From JAEUQQ01 sp963697285 (GTDB lineage: Bacteria; Acidobacteriota; Vicinamibacteria; Vicinamibacterales; JAFNAJ01), in the NCBI GenBank assembly GCA_963697285.1, contig CAVONI010000003.1, positions 62,001 to 126,000 on the forward strand: a stretch of DNA of 64,000 bases. Reading direction: 5' to 3'. Position 1 is the first letter of the stretch. Each line of letters opens with the position of its first letter. Of the stretch, positions 53,404-62,733 are shown piece by piece. The translations under genes and the position numbers were made by a program. The notes beneath the pieces are model-generated. The model had not been told where the DNA came from and made no database searches. It saw only the letters and a list, made by a program, of their open reading frames with translations.

Positions 53404-54714
53404 CTACGCGTTCAGATCCATCTTCCCGGTCAGGTACGAGTCGTACGCGGCGAGATCGAACAGGCCGTGGCCCGACAGGTTGAACAGGATGACCTTGGCC
53501 TCGCCCGACTCGCGCGCCTCGAGGGCGTGCTTCACCACGCTGTGGATCCCGTGCGCCGACTCAGGGGCGGGGAACGTCCCTTCCGACCGTGCGAACTTGA
53601 TCGCCGTCTCGAAGACCTCGCCCTGCGGGTAGGCTTCGGCCTCGATCACGCCCAGCGACAGCAGGTGGCTCACGAGGGGCGACGAGCCGTGGTAGCGCAG
53701 CCCGCCGGCGTGCACCGGCTGCGGCATGAAGTCGTGCCCCAGCGTGTGCATCATCATCAGCGGCGTCATGCCGCCCGTGTCGCCGAAGTCGTACTCGCGA
53801 CGGCCCTTCGTCAGGCTGGGGCACGCGAGCGGCTCTGCGGCAATCGCGCGCAGGTTCGGGCGCTCGCCGCTCAGCTTGTCCTTCAGGAACGGGAACGTGA
53901 GGCCGGCGAAGCTGCTGCCGCCGCCGTGGCACCCGATCACGATGTCGGGGTACTCGCCGGCCAGCTCCATCTGCTTCATCGCTTCCTGGCCGATGATCGT
54001 CTGGTGCAGCATGACGTGGTTCAGCACGCTGCCGAGGGCGTACTTGGTGTCGTCGCGGCCGGCGGCGTCTTCGACGGCCTCCGAGATGGCCATTCCGAGG
54101 CTGCCCGGCGAGTTGGGATCCGCGGCGAGCATGCGGCGGCCCTGCGCCGTCAGGTTGGATGGGCTGGCAACGACATCGGCGCCGTAGGCCTGGATCATGA
54201 TGCGGCGGTACGGCTTCTGGTCGTAGCTGACCCGCACCATGTAGACCATGCACTCGAGGCCGATCAACTGGCACGCGCACGACAGCGCACTGCCCCACTG
54301 CCCGGCGCCGGTCTCGGTCGCCAGCCGCTTCACGCCTTCCTGCTTGTTCACCCAGGCCTGCATGATCGCGGTGTTCAGCTTGTGGCTGCCGACCGGGCTG
54401 ACGTGCTCCGACTTGTAGTAGATGTGTGCGGGCGTGTCGAGCAGCTCCTCGAAGTGGCGCGCACGGTACACCGGGCTGGGGCGGTACAGCCGGTAGATGT
54501 CTCTCACCTCGTCGGGGATGTCGATGTACGGCTCCTGCGACACTTCCTGCTGGATGAGGCCCATCGGGAAGAGCGGCGCGAGGTCGGCGGGGCCGATCGG
54601 CTGGCGCGTCCCCGGGTGCAGCGGCGGCAGCAGCGGCGTCGGCAGGTCGGGCGCGATGTTGTAGAACGAGCGTGGAATCTCTGACTCTGGCAGGGTGATC
54701 TTGGTGTCAGTCAC
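53404..54714 (-). CDS. trpB: Tryptophan synthase beta chain of the TrpB2 type
   Basis: 436 residues; PLP enzyme that condenses indole with serine. The length and the N-terminal extension (SEIPRSFYNIAPDLPTPLLPPLHP) place it in the TrpB2 class, which often works without TrpA. The PLP Lys is K112 in VGSHKLNTA. ETGAGQWGSALS and the phosphate loop GCHGGGSSFAG are conserved. The C-terminal half has SGHGLFDLAAYDSYL. GTG 54714 has GAGG 5-6 bases upstream; a longer start at 54735 is less likely. No trpA or other trp gene is near. It heads a two-gene unit with the exported hydrolase. Confidence 0.92.
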   Translation of the reverse strand: MTDTKITLPESEIPRSFYNIAPDLPTPLLPPLHPGTRQPIGPADLAPLFPMGLIQQEVSQEPYIDIPDEVRDIYRLYRPSPVYRARHFEELLDTPAHIYYKSEHVSPVGSHKLNTAIMQAWVNKQEGVKRLATETGAGQWGSALSCACQLIGLECMVYMVRVSYDQKPYRRIMIQAYGADVVASPSNLTAQGRRMLAADPNSPGSLGMAISEAVEDAAGRDDTKYALGSVLNHVMLHQTIIGQEAMKQMELAGEYPDIVIGCHGGGSSFAGLTFPFLKDKLSGERPNLRAIAAEPLACPSLTKGRREYDFGDTGGMTPLMMMHTLGHDFMPQPVHAGGLRYHGSSPLVSHLLSLGVIEAEAYPQGEVFETAIKFARSEGTFPAPESAHGIHSVVKHALEARESGEAKVILFNLSGHGLFDLAAYDSYLTGKMDLNA

Positions 54715-54900
54715 GGCATCCTCGGCACGTCGCAAAGCGGGGGTGTGAACGTGGCGCGAAGCTTAGCACGCAGACGCTGAGGCGGCCTCACCCAACCGCG
54801 GCGTCGTCCGGAGTATGACGTTGTCGCGACGCACCGCGGAACTGTTGCCCCGCGGCTCCGTCTACGTGGGGCAGCCACTCCCGGCGTGCGGAGCCTGCCC

Positions 54901-57411
54901 ATGTTCGACGTCATCCTCAACGACCTGCGCGTGGCTGGCCGTATCCTCGCCAAGGACAAGGGGTTCATCGCGCTGGCCGTGTTCGTGATGGCGCTTGGCA
55001 TCTGCGCCGTCACGACGATGTTCGCGGTCGTCAACGGGGCGATGATCCGGGGCTTCTCGTTCCCCAACGCCGCGCGGATGACCAGCGTCACGTTCATCGA
55101 TCCCACCACGGTGACCTACTTCGGCGCCGCCACCCAGACCTTCTCGGCCGACTACGAGGAGTTCGTCGACGAGCAGCGGTCATTCGAACTGATGGCCGCG
55201 TACCTCAATGGTTCGACGGTCAACCTCACCGCCGACGGCCAGGCACGCCGCTATAGCGGCGCCTACGTCACCGAGCACTTCTTCCGCATCCTGGGCGTCG
55301 GGCCGGCCATGGGGCGCGACTTCACGCCCGCCGACAACCAGCGCGGCGCCGAACCGGTCGTGCTGGTGAGCCACGGCCTCTGGCAGCGGGACTTCGGCGG
55401 CGCCTCCGACATCGTCGGCAAGCGCATCCGGCTGAACGGCAAGCCTGCGACGGTCGTCGGCGTGATGCCGCAGGGGTTTCTCTTCCCCGACAAGGAAGAG
55501 CTCTGGATCCCGCTCTACACCGAGTTCCCCGTCACCGCACGGAACGATCCGCAGGCCAACAACCCGAACGTCATCGGCCTGATCCGCCCGGACGTCTCGG
55601 TCGAGCAGGCGCAGGCAGAGTTCACCGGCTTCGCACAGCGCTTCGCGCAGGCGTATCCCGACACCAACAAGCAGTTCAACGCCGCGCAGGTCGAGCCCCT
55701 CATCCGGACGATGACGCCGCCCCCGATCCGCGGGCTGCTGCTGACGATGCTGGCGTGTTGCGTGGGGGTGCTGCTGATCGCGTGCGTCAACGTGATGAAC
55801 ATGCAGTTCGCGCGGGCCACGTTGCGCACGAAGGAACTCGCCGTGCGCGCGTCGCTCGGCGCCACCCGCCTCAGGCTCGTGCGGCTGATGCTGACCGAGA
55901 GCGTGCTGGTAGCGGCCATGGGCGCCCTGCTCGGCATCGGGCTCGCCTACCTCGCCACCGGGTGGGTGGACCAGGCCTTCAGGATCGACGACAACGGGCC
56001 GCCCGGGTGGATGGTGTTTGCGCTCGACGGCCGCTCGCTCGTCGTCACCGTCATTGCGACCGCGATCGCCGCACTCGTCTCGGGATTGCTGCCGGCATGG
56101 ATGTCGTCGCGTGCCAATCCGGCCGCCACGCTGGCCGAGGCGGCGCGCGGCAACACGGGCGGACGTGTCGGCCTGCTCACGCGCGGCCTCGTCGTGTGCC
56201 AGATCGTGATGACGTGCGTGCTGCTGATCGGATCGATCCTGCAGGCACGCTCGATCTTCAACCAGCAGGCCATCGACTACGGCTACGACACCGGCAGCAT
56301 TCTGTCGGCGCGCATGGGGCTGATGGACGGCGACTATCCGACGCCCGCGGCGCGCAAGGCGTTCTACGATCGGCTGCTGCGTGACCTGCGCGACTCGGGG
56401 CAGTTCGAGTCGGTCGCGCTGAGCAGCCGGTTGCGCATGACGTTCGGCGGATTCGGGCCGGTCGAGATCGAGGGCGCCACGTATCGCGAGCGGCGAGATC
56501 GCACGAACGCGAACTACGAGCAGGTGACCGACGGCTACTTCTCGCTCATGGGCCAGCGGCTGATCGAAGGGCGCGACTTCACGAACGAGGATGTGGATGC
56601 GAAGGCCCCCGTCGCGATCGTGAACGCCGACTTCGCGCAGAGGCACTTCGGGCGCCAGAGCGCACTGGGACGACGGTTCCGCACCGGCGACGGCAGCACG
56701 CCGCAATACGGCCCGTGGCGGACGATCGTCGGCGTCGTCTCGACCGTGCGCATGTCGGGTCCCTTCAACAACCAGCGCGTCGACCTCACCGGGTTCTACG
56801 TGCCGTTCTACGCGTCGCCGTTCGGGCCGGCCCCGGCCGAGCCGTTCGTGAGCCAGTTCGCAACGGTGCTGGTGACGCCGCGCGGTGGGCAACAGCCCGA
56901 GGCGCTGATCCAGGAACTTCGACGCCAGGTGAGCAAGGCCGACGCGAACCTGCCGTTGTATTTCGTGGGCACGCCGAAGCACCACCTCGCCAGCGCGACG
57001 TCGGTGAACCGCGTGATTGCGATCATGTTCAGCGCCTTCGGCGTCGTCGCCATGGTGCTGGCGGCGGTTGGGATCTACGGTGTGATGTCGTTCTCGGTGA
57101 GCCAGCGCACGCAGGAAATCGGCGTGCGGATGGCGCTCGGCGCCGATCAGTCACGGATCCTTGGGATGGTGTTGCGCCAGGGCTCGCGGCAGGTGGCATT
57201 CGGCCTGGGACTGGGCCTGGTGCTTTCGCTCGCGGTCGCCACCCTGCTCCGCGACGGCATCAGCAACATGCTGTTCGGCGTGAGCGCCAGCGACCCGCTG
57301 ACGTACGTCGCGGTGACGCTCCTCATCGTCGCGGTGTCGGCGCTGGCCGTGCTCGTCCCCGCGCAACGCGCCACGCGCGTCGAGCCCATGACCGCCCTCC
57401 GCCTGGAGTAG
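54901..57411 (+). CDS. FtsX/MacB-type ABC transporter permease (acidobacterial 'ADOP' family)
   Basis: 836 residues. Two MacB-like halves sit in one chain. Helix 1 (GFIALAVFVMALGICAVTTMFAVVNG) is followed by a large periplasmic domain (GVGPAMGRDFTPADNQRG, IVGKRIRLNGKPATVVGVMP), then FtsX helices (LLTMLACCVGVLLIACVNV, ELAVRASLGATRLRLVRLMLTESVL) and LVVTVIATAIAALVSGLLP. The layout then repeats: GRDFTNEDVDAKAPVAIVN, the second FtsX module VVAMVLAAVGIYGVMSFSVSQ, EIGVRMALGADQSRILGMVL, and the end PAQRATRVEPMTALRLE. No ATPase gene is adjacent, as is usual for ADOPs. ATG 54901 has GGAG 7 bases upstream. The stop codon TAG is formed inside a copy of the dispersed GTAGGGG repeat. Confidence 0.92.
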   Translation: MFDVILNDLRVAGRILAKDKGFIALAVFVMALGICAVTTMFAVVNGAMIRGFSFPNAARMTSVTFIDPTTVTYFGAATQTFSADYEEFVDEQRSFELMAAYLNGSTVNLTADGQARRYSGAYVTEHFFRILGVGPAMGRDFTPADNQRGAEPVVLVSHGLWQRDFGGASDIVGKRIRLNGKPATVVGVMPQGFLFPDKEELWIPLYTEFPVTARNDPQANNPNVIGLIRPDVSVEQAQAEFTGFAQRFAQAYPDTNKQFNAAQVEPLIRTMTPPPIRGLLLTMLACCVGVLLIACVNVMNMQFARATLRTKELAVRASLGATRLRLVRLMLTESVLVAAMGALLGIGLAYLATGWVDQAFRIDDNGPPGWMVFALDGRSLVVTVIATAIAALVSGLLPAWMSSRANPAATLAEAARGNTGGRVGLLTRGLVVCQIVMTCVLLIGSILQARSIFNQQAIDYGYDTGSILSARMGLMDGDYPTPAARKAFYDRLLRDLRDSGQFESVALSSRLRMTFGGFGPVEIEGATYRERRDRTNANYEQVTDGYFSLMGQRLIEGRDFTNEDVDAKAPVAIVNADFAQRHFGRQSALGRRFRTGDGSTPQYGPWRTIVGVVSTVRMSGPFNNQRVDLTGFYVPFYASPFGPAPAEPFVSQFATVLVTPRGGQQPEALIQELRRQVSKADANLPLYFVGTPKHHLASATSVNRVIAIMFSAFGVVAMVLAAVGIYGVMSFSVSQRTQEIGVRMALGADQSRILGMVLRQGSRQVAFGLGLGLVLSLAVATLLRDGISNMLFGVSASDPLTYVAVTLLIVAVSALAVLVPAQRATRVEPMTALRLE

Positions 57412-57507
57412 GGGCCGCGCCCCGCGCGGCCCTGAGCCTGTCGAAGGGCGCGGCCCGGCGCCCCAACACCCCCCGCCTGCCCTGAGCCTGTCGAAGGGCG
57501 CGGCCCG
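57408..57507. repeat. Composite repeat: GC palindrome plus two CCTGAGCCTGTCGAAGGG units
   Basis: GTAGGGGCCGCGCCCCGCGC (57408 onward) supplies the stop codon of the permease. Then two 28-base copies of CCCTGAGCCTGTCGAAGGG with GCGCGGCCCG follow at 57430 and 57480, 50 bases apart. This CTGAGCCTGTCGAAGG motif is known to recur in many high-GC genomes. Confidence 0.85.
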
Positions 57508-57641
57508 CTACGCGCACGCCTCGGCAGCGACCGCCGACACGGCTGAGCCTTGCGGCGCGCCGTGCACCTATAATCCATCCTGACTCCCAGTCATCTCGAG
57601 CGACACGCCGAGCTCCAGCGGCGATCGCTGAGGAGCATCCA

Positions 57642-58238
57642 GTGGAGATGGACGCGGCTCCGGACGTCACGCGCCTGCTGCTCGCCCATCGGGCGGGCGA
57701 TCCGGAGGCCTTCGACCGCCTCGTGTCGCTCGTCTACCGCGAGTTGCGCCAGATCGCGCGCCGGTTGCTCGCGCACGACACGGCACGCACGCTGACCGCC
57801 ACGGCGGTCGTGCACGAAGCGTGGATGCAGTTGTCGGCGGGCGCTCCCATCCCGTGGCACAGCCGTGCGCACTTCTTCGGCATCGCGGCACGTGCCATGC
57901 GCCACATCGTCGTCGACGATGCCCGGCGCCGCGGCGCGCAGAAACGCGGAGGCGATCGCGAGCGGATCACGCTCGTGCCGGATCGACTGGCGGCGCCGTC
58001 TCCCAGCGACACGGTGCTCGCCGTCGACCAGCTGCTGCAGCACCTTGCGGCCGTCAACCGGCGGCTCGTTGACGTCGCTGAATGCAAGCTGTTCGCGGGG
58101 CTCACCGACGGCGAGGTCGCCGAGTCGCTCGGGATCCCGGTACGGACGGTACAGCGCGACTGGCAGCGCGCGCGGGCGTGGCTGCAGCGAGGCCTGGCCG
58201 GCAACGGCCACGAGACCCTCGATGGCGCCCCTGACTGA
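57642..58238 (+). CDS. ECF-type RNA polymerase sigma factor (TIGR02999-like)
   Basis: 198 residues. Sigma region 2 is LVSLVYRELRQIARRLL with the promoter-melting helix TATAVVHEAWMQL and HFFGIAARAMRHIVVDDARRR. Region 4 is NRRLVDVAECKLFAGLTDGEVAESLGIPVRTVQRDWQ. The composition matches the acidobacterial/planctomycete ECF group that is paired with a Ser/Thr kinase instead of an anti-sigma factor. The start is GTG 57642 with GAGGAG 6 bases upstream; ATG 57648 is an alternative. It overlaps the downstream kinase gene by 17 bases, so the two are translated together. The kinase may phosphorylate and switch this sigma factor. Confidence 0.92.
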   Translation: MEMDAAPDVTRLLLAHRAGDPEAFDRLVSLVYRELRQIARRLLAHDTARTLTATAVVHEAWMQLSAGAPIPWHSRAHFFGIAARAMRHIVVDDARRRGAQKRGGDRERITLVPDRLAAPSPSDTVLAVDQLLQHLAAVNRRLVDVAECKLFAGLTDGEVAESLGIPVRTVQRDWQRARAWLQRGLAGNGHETLDGAPD

Positions 58239-60702
58239 CGACCCCGCGCGATTGCTGGCCGTTGATCGCGCCTTCGACGACGTGCTCGACCTCGACGTCG
58301 CGGCACGCGAGGCACGCTTGCAGGCCCTGGCAGCGGTCGATGCGCGTCTGGCGGCCGACGTTCGCGAACTGCTCCATCAGGCCGAACACCCCGATGCGCG
58401 CCTTGAACCGGCGCAGTTGGGCAGGCACGCGTGGCAGGCTGCCGACGAGGCACTGCGCAGCGCCAGCGCGACGCCACTCGACACGATCGAGGGCTACCGC
58501 CTGTTGAGCCGCATCGGGCGTGGGGGTATGGCGACGGTCTGGCTCGCCGAGCGGACGGATCGCCCGTTCGTGCAGCGCGTCGCCCTCAAGGTGGTCGAGG
58601 CCACGGGTGACCCCGATGCCGCGCAGCGCTTCGCGCGCGAACGCGACATCCTCGCGACGCTGGATCACCCGTCGATCGCGCGGTTGCTCGATGCGGGCGT
58701 CGCGCAGGGCGATCGGGCGTGGATTGCCATGGAGTTCATCAGGGGTGAACCGATCGACGTCTCGTGCGATCGTCGCCGGCTGCCGGTCGCCGCGCGCGTC
58801 GCCCTGGTCGAGCAGGCAGCGAGGGCCGTGGCCCACGCGCACGCGCACCTGGTCGTGCACCGCGACCTCAAGCCGTCGAACCTTCTCGTCACCTCCGACG
58901 GGCGGGTGAAGCTCCTGGACTTCGGCATCGCGCGGCTGCTCGACGAGGGCACGCAGGGAGCGGCGGGTTCGGGCTCCACGCCGACCCTGGCGGTGGCACT
59001 CACGCCCGAGTACGCAAGCCCGGAGCAGTTGCGGGGTGGCCCGGTGACGACGGCCTCAGACGTCTACCAACTCGGCGTCCTGCTGTACGAACTGCTCACC
59101 GGACACAGGCCGCACGGCGCAACGCGGGGATCGCTCGCGGAGGTCGTGCGGAGGGTGTGCGACGACGACCCGGTCGCACCCAGCACTGCCGCGATCGCGT
59201 CGGCGAGCGATCATGCCACGCGCCTGCAGATCGCCGCCAGGCGCCGCACCTCGCCGCGGGCACTCGCCGATGCCCTCCGCGGTGACCTCGACCACATCGT
59301 CTTGCGAGCGCTCAACCGCGAGCCCTCGCGGCGCTACGCATCGGCCGATGCGCTGGCCGACGATCTCGAGCGCTACCGGCTCGGCCTGCCTGTCAACGCG
59401 AGGCGAGGCACGGCCCTGTATCGCGCACGCAAGTTCGCCGGTCGCCACCGGACGGGGGTGGCTGCGGCTGCGGTGGCGGTGACCGTGCTCGCGGGGTACG
59501 CGGTCTTGTCGACGATCCAGGCGCAGCGCCTCGCGCAACAGGTGGAACGTACCGAGCGTGTGAAGGCGTTTCTCGCGAGCCTCTTTGTCGTGTCGAACCC
59601 CGGCGTCTCGCGGGGCGAGCAACTGACGGCCCGGGAACTCCTCGATCGCGGCTCCCAACGCATCGACGCGGAACTGCGTGACGACCCGGACAGCCGCGCC
59701 GAGTTGCTCTCGACCCTCGGCTCGGTCTACGCGACGCTCGGGCTCTTCGACCGGGCGGCACCGCTGCTGCGCACCGCGCTCGACCTCATGGACGCCGCGG
59801 CGGGCCCTGCCGGGCAGCGGGTGGAAACCGGCCTGATGCTCGGGCGGGCGCTGCATTACGCGGGGCGGTTCGACGAGGGCGAACGTCACCTCCGCGACGC
59901 GGTGCAGCTCGCGCGCACGGCACTCGATTCACGCAGCGAACTCGCCACAGAAGCGGCGCGCGACCTCGGCAGCCTTCTGCAGACGCGTGGCGCACTCGAC
60001 GAGGCCGAGCAGTTGCTCGAGGAGGTGGTCGCGATTCGTGCGAGCTTCGCGTCCACGGTCGGCGACAGCCTCGCAACGCCGCTTCGCAACCTCGCAGACG
60101 TGCTCGTCGACCGGGGCGACCTCGATCGCGCCGAAGCGCTGTATCGGCGGTCGAGCGACGAGGCGCGTCGGCGGCTCGGGCCCGACGACCCGATCCTCGC
60201 AATGAGCGAAGACTCGCTCGGACGGTTGCTGGTGCGGCGCGGGCGCCACGACGATGCCGAGCGCGTGCTCGTCGCGAACCTGGCCCGCCGGAAGGCCCTG
60301 TACCGCGAGACGCATCCGGCCGTGGCGATGAGCCTGCACCATCTGGGCGAACTGCGTGTCGCCCAGGGCCGCATGGACGAGGCCGAACCCCTGCTCCGCG
60401 ACGCGCTCGCGATGTACATCTCGCTGATCGGGGCGCATCACTTCGTCGTGTCGAGCGTCGAGGTGGCACTGGCACGGGTCGCGTTGGCACGCGGGCTGGT
60501 GCACGAGGCCAGGCGGCTGACGTCGCAGGCCGTCGAACGCATCACCTCAGCCGGCCTGGCCACGCATCCGGCGCTCGCCGACGCGCTCTTGGCGCACGGC
60601 GACGTCCTCGAACGGTTGGGCCTCGGCCCCGAAGCAGCCAGGGCACGCGCCCGCGCGGCAGACATCCAGGCACTCAACCAGCGTCGTCGCAGCCGCCTGT
60701 GA
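58222..60702 (+). CDS. Ser/Thr protein kinase with transmembrane segment and TPR domain
   Basis: 826 residues. A helical N-terminus (ADVRELLHQAEHPDARLEPA) precedes the kinase domain (about 93-375): LLSRIGRGGMATVWLAERTD, VALKVVEA, catalytic loop LVVHRDLKPSNLL, LLDFGIARLLD, APE-equivalent YASPEQLRGG and DVYQLGVLLYELLTG. A membrane helix (GVAAAAVAVTVLAGYAVLSTI) leads to TPRs to the C-terminus (ELLSTLGSVYATLGLFDRAAPLLRTAL, LGRLLVRRGRHDDAERVLVANL). This is the usual partner of TIGR02999 sigma factors. It starts with ATG 58222 inside the sigma gene. It may relay an envelope signal to the sigma factor; this is an inference from family context. Confidence 0.92.
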   Translation: MAPLTDDPARLLAVDRAFDDVLDLDVAAREARLQALAAVDARLAADVRELLHQAEHPDARLEPAQLGRHAWQAADEALRSASATPLDTIEGYRLLSRIGRGGMATVWLAERTDRPFVQRVALKVVEATGDPDAAQRFARERDILATLDHPSIARLLDAGVAQGDRAWIAMEFIRGEPIDVSCDRRRLPVAARVALVEQAARAVAHAHAHLVVHRDLKPSNLLVTSDGRVKLLDFGIARLLDEGTQGAAGSGSTPTLAVALTPEYASPEQLRGGPVTTASDVYQLGVLLYELLTGHRPHGATRGSLAEVVRRVCDDDPVAPSTAAIASASDHATRLQIAARRRTSPRALADALRGDLDHIVLRALNREPSRRYASADALADDLERYRLGLPVNARRGTALYRARKFAGRHRTGVAAAAVAVTVLAGYAVLSTIQAQRLAQQVERTERVKAFLASLFVVSNPGVSRGEQLTARELLDRGSQRIDAELRDDPDSRAELLSTLGSVYATLGLFDRAAPLLRTALDLMDAAAGPAGQRVETGLMLGRALHYAGRFDEGERHLRDAVQLARTALDSRSELATEAARDLGSLLQTRGALDEAEQLLEEVVAIRASFASTVGDSLATPLRNLADVLVDRGDLDRAEALYRRSSDEARRRLGPDDPILAMSEDSLGRLLVRRGRHDDAERVLVANLARRKALYRETHPAVAMSLHHLGELRVAQGRMDEAEPLLRDALAMYISLIGAHHFVVSSVEVALARVALARGLVHEARRLTSQAVERITSAGLATHPALADALLAHGDVLERLGLGPEAARARARAADIQALNQRRRSRL

Positions 60703-60813
60703 CGCTGGACACCCTCGCCGAGCCGGGCCGCGCCACGTGGTGGCGGTCTTCGTGCGTCGATTACGCATGGACCTGTGGGCGCCGGTGTGACGCGTGCGCC
60801 GAGGGAGACGAAC

Positions 60814-62625
60814 ATGACGTGCAGAACGACGATGGAGGTGGGCGTCGACGGCCGACGCCGCCGTGCACCCCGGCTGGTCACGCCGATCGCGTCGATGGTC
60901 ATGCTGGGGATGCTGCTGGCTCCACCGGCGCGAACGGCCGAGGCCTCTTCCGACGGGGATGGTCGCCCGCGGCCGCGACCCTCATCGATCGACGACACGG
61001 CACGGCGCGTGGCCGAGATGCTGCGAGCATCACGGCCACGCGTGGAACTGCCGCTCGCGCAGGCCCCTCCAGACGAGCCGCTCGCGCGCTCGATGGCATG
61101 GGAAGACCTCGACGACACGCTCGAGGCCATCGATCGCTGGCTGGCATCCGACGATGCGGCGACCGGTCGTGCGCTGGCCTTCCGCAATCTCGTCACGGCG
61201 TCGCGGCGCACGGCAGGTGGCGCGTACGACGCGATGGTGCAGGTGCGCACAGACTTCGCCGGCGCGCTGCGGCAGCTCGAGCAGGCCGTGCGCGTGTTGA
61301 CGGCGGCGCGCACCGTGGTTCGGGCCGGCAGTCCTGGCGCCGCGTGGGCAGACCAGATCATGAATCAGCTGACGGCCGTCGGTGCGCGTCTCGCTGAAGA
61401 CGGCCTGCTGCGCGCGCGCATGGGCGGCGTCGATCCGCAGCGCATCGATCGCGCCGCGCGCGCGCTGGCCGAGGGGCTCGACTTCAAGGCACGTGGCGAC
61501 TACGTCAACGCCTTCGACGGGTTCGCCGACGGCCTGACGGTCGGAGCGGTTCCGCAATTCGATCTCGACCTGTTCGAGGACAACCTCGACGACGTGTTCG
61601 ATCCGGAGACGGTGGGGTTCCAGTACGCGATCGCCAGGAACGGGGTGCTCGAGCGCGTCAGCGAGTACGGCCAGACGGGCCTGGCCCGCACCAATGCCGA
61701 CGTGCCGCAGGAATCGCAGGTCGGCACCAAGGAGATCAACATCGCGAGCATCAGCAAGCCGCTCACGGCGATGGTGCTGCTGCACCTGCTCGACGATCGC
61801 AACGTCGACATCGACAGCCCGATTGCTCCGTGGCTGCCGGCCGATTGGGTGCTGGGGCCGAACATGGCGCAGTTGACCTTCCGCGAGTTGCTGACGCACA
61901 CCAGCGGCCTGAATGCGAACCTCAACTCCGACTACCGGTATGACGATCTGCGCGACTACGCCGAAGCCGGCATCAATCCGGCCGACAAGACGTTCAAGTA
62001 CCAGAACGCCAACTTCGCGATGTTCCGCGTGGCGATTCCCTACCTCCGCTTCGGGGCGAACGGGGTTGACGGCATCGCGGCGCTGGTGCCGTTTGCCCCC
62101 TTCGCAGAAGTGATCGCCGGGATCTACATCGAGACGGTGCGCGAGATCGCGTTTGCGCCGACGGGCTTCGTCGAGGCCGGGTGCGTCCCGAGCGACCCCA
62201 CACCAACGATGTACTATCCGCAGCCGCCCAACGGGCAGGCCGGTCTACCGCCAGGCGACTGGATCACGCAGTGCGGCAGCGGCGGGTGGTACATGTCGAG
62301 CGTCGAGCTGGTCGGCGTGATGGCGTTCAGGCGCTACTCGAACATGATCCTCTCGCCGGCCATGCGCCAGGCGATGGACTTCGGTTTCCTGGGCTGGATG
62401 AACCCGGCGCGGTCGGGATACGGGTTCGCGAAGGGCCTCTACGGCGTCTATCGCACACACGGGGGCGACCTGACCAACGCGCTCGACGCGTGCTACATGG
62501 AGTTCTTCAACGACGTGCAGGTGGCGGTGATCGCGAACTCGGCCGATGGCAACTACCTCGGCAACGGCAGCTACCAGTGCTCGGGGCTCAAGTGGGCCTT
62601 CGAGAACGCGTTCGTCGTGCCTTGA
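60814..62625 (+). CDS. Exported serine hydrolase (beta-lactamase/PBP-like class C)
   Basis: 603 residues. Signal-like hydrophobic segment near residue 25-42 (LVTPIASMVMLGMLLAPPA), then about 200 helical residues without a recognised fold. A class C beta-lactamase-like domain follows: DPETVGFQYAIARNGVLE, the SxxK motif SISK in NIASISKPLTAMVLLHLL, FRELLTHTSGLNANLN, and the second-motif Tyr in FKYQNANFAMF. The third motif is uncertain, possibly RTHGGD. Late Cys residues (GCVPSDP, TQCGSGG, DACYMEF, YQCSG) suggest disulfides. It probably acts on a peptide or ester in the periplasm. GAGGGAG lies 6 bases before ATG 60814. The 200-residue N-terminal insertion is unusual for the family. Confidence 0.82.
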   Translation: MTCRTTMEVGVDGRRRRAPRLVTPIASMVMLGMLLAPPARTAEASSDGDGRPRPRPSSIDDTARRVAEMLRASRPRVELPLAQAPPDEPLARSMAWEDLDDTLEAIDRWLASDDAATGRALAFRNLVTASRRTAGGAYDAMVQVRTDFAGALRQLEQAVRVLTAARTVVRAGSPGAAWADQIMNQLTAVGARLAEDGLLRARMGGVDPQRIDRAARALAEGLDFKARGDYVNAFDGFADGLTVGAVPQFDLDLFEDNLDDVFDPETVGFQYAIARNGVLERVSEYGQTGLARTNADVPQESQVGTKEINIASISKPLTAMVLLHLLDDRNVDIDSPIAPWLPADWVLGPNMAQLTFRELLTHTSGLNANLNSDYRYDDLRDYAEAGINPADKTFKYQNANFAMFRVAIPYLRFGANGVDGIAALVPFAPFAEVIAGIYIETVREIAFAPTGFVEAGCVPSDPTPTMYYPQPPNGQAGLPPGDWITQCGSGGWYMSSVELVGVMAFRRYSNMILSPAMRQAMDFGFLGWMNPARSGYGFAKGLYGVYRTHGGDLTNALDACYMEFFNDVQVAVIANSADGNYLGNGSYQCSGLKWAFENAFVVP

Positions 62626-62733
62626 GCCGAACGGGGGTGCCCAGGTGAGGCGCGGGTCGGGCACGGCGTCGGGCGCCCCGTCGGCCGCAGCGTCGCGACA
62701 TTCAGCCCGCTGAGTGAGGGGCGGCGGCCCGAC

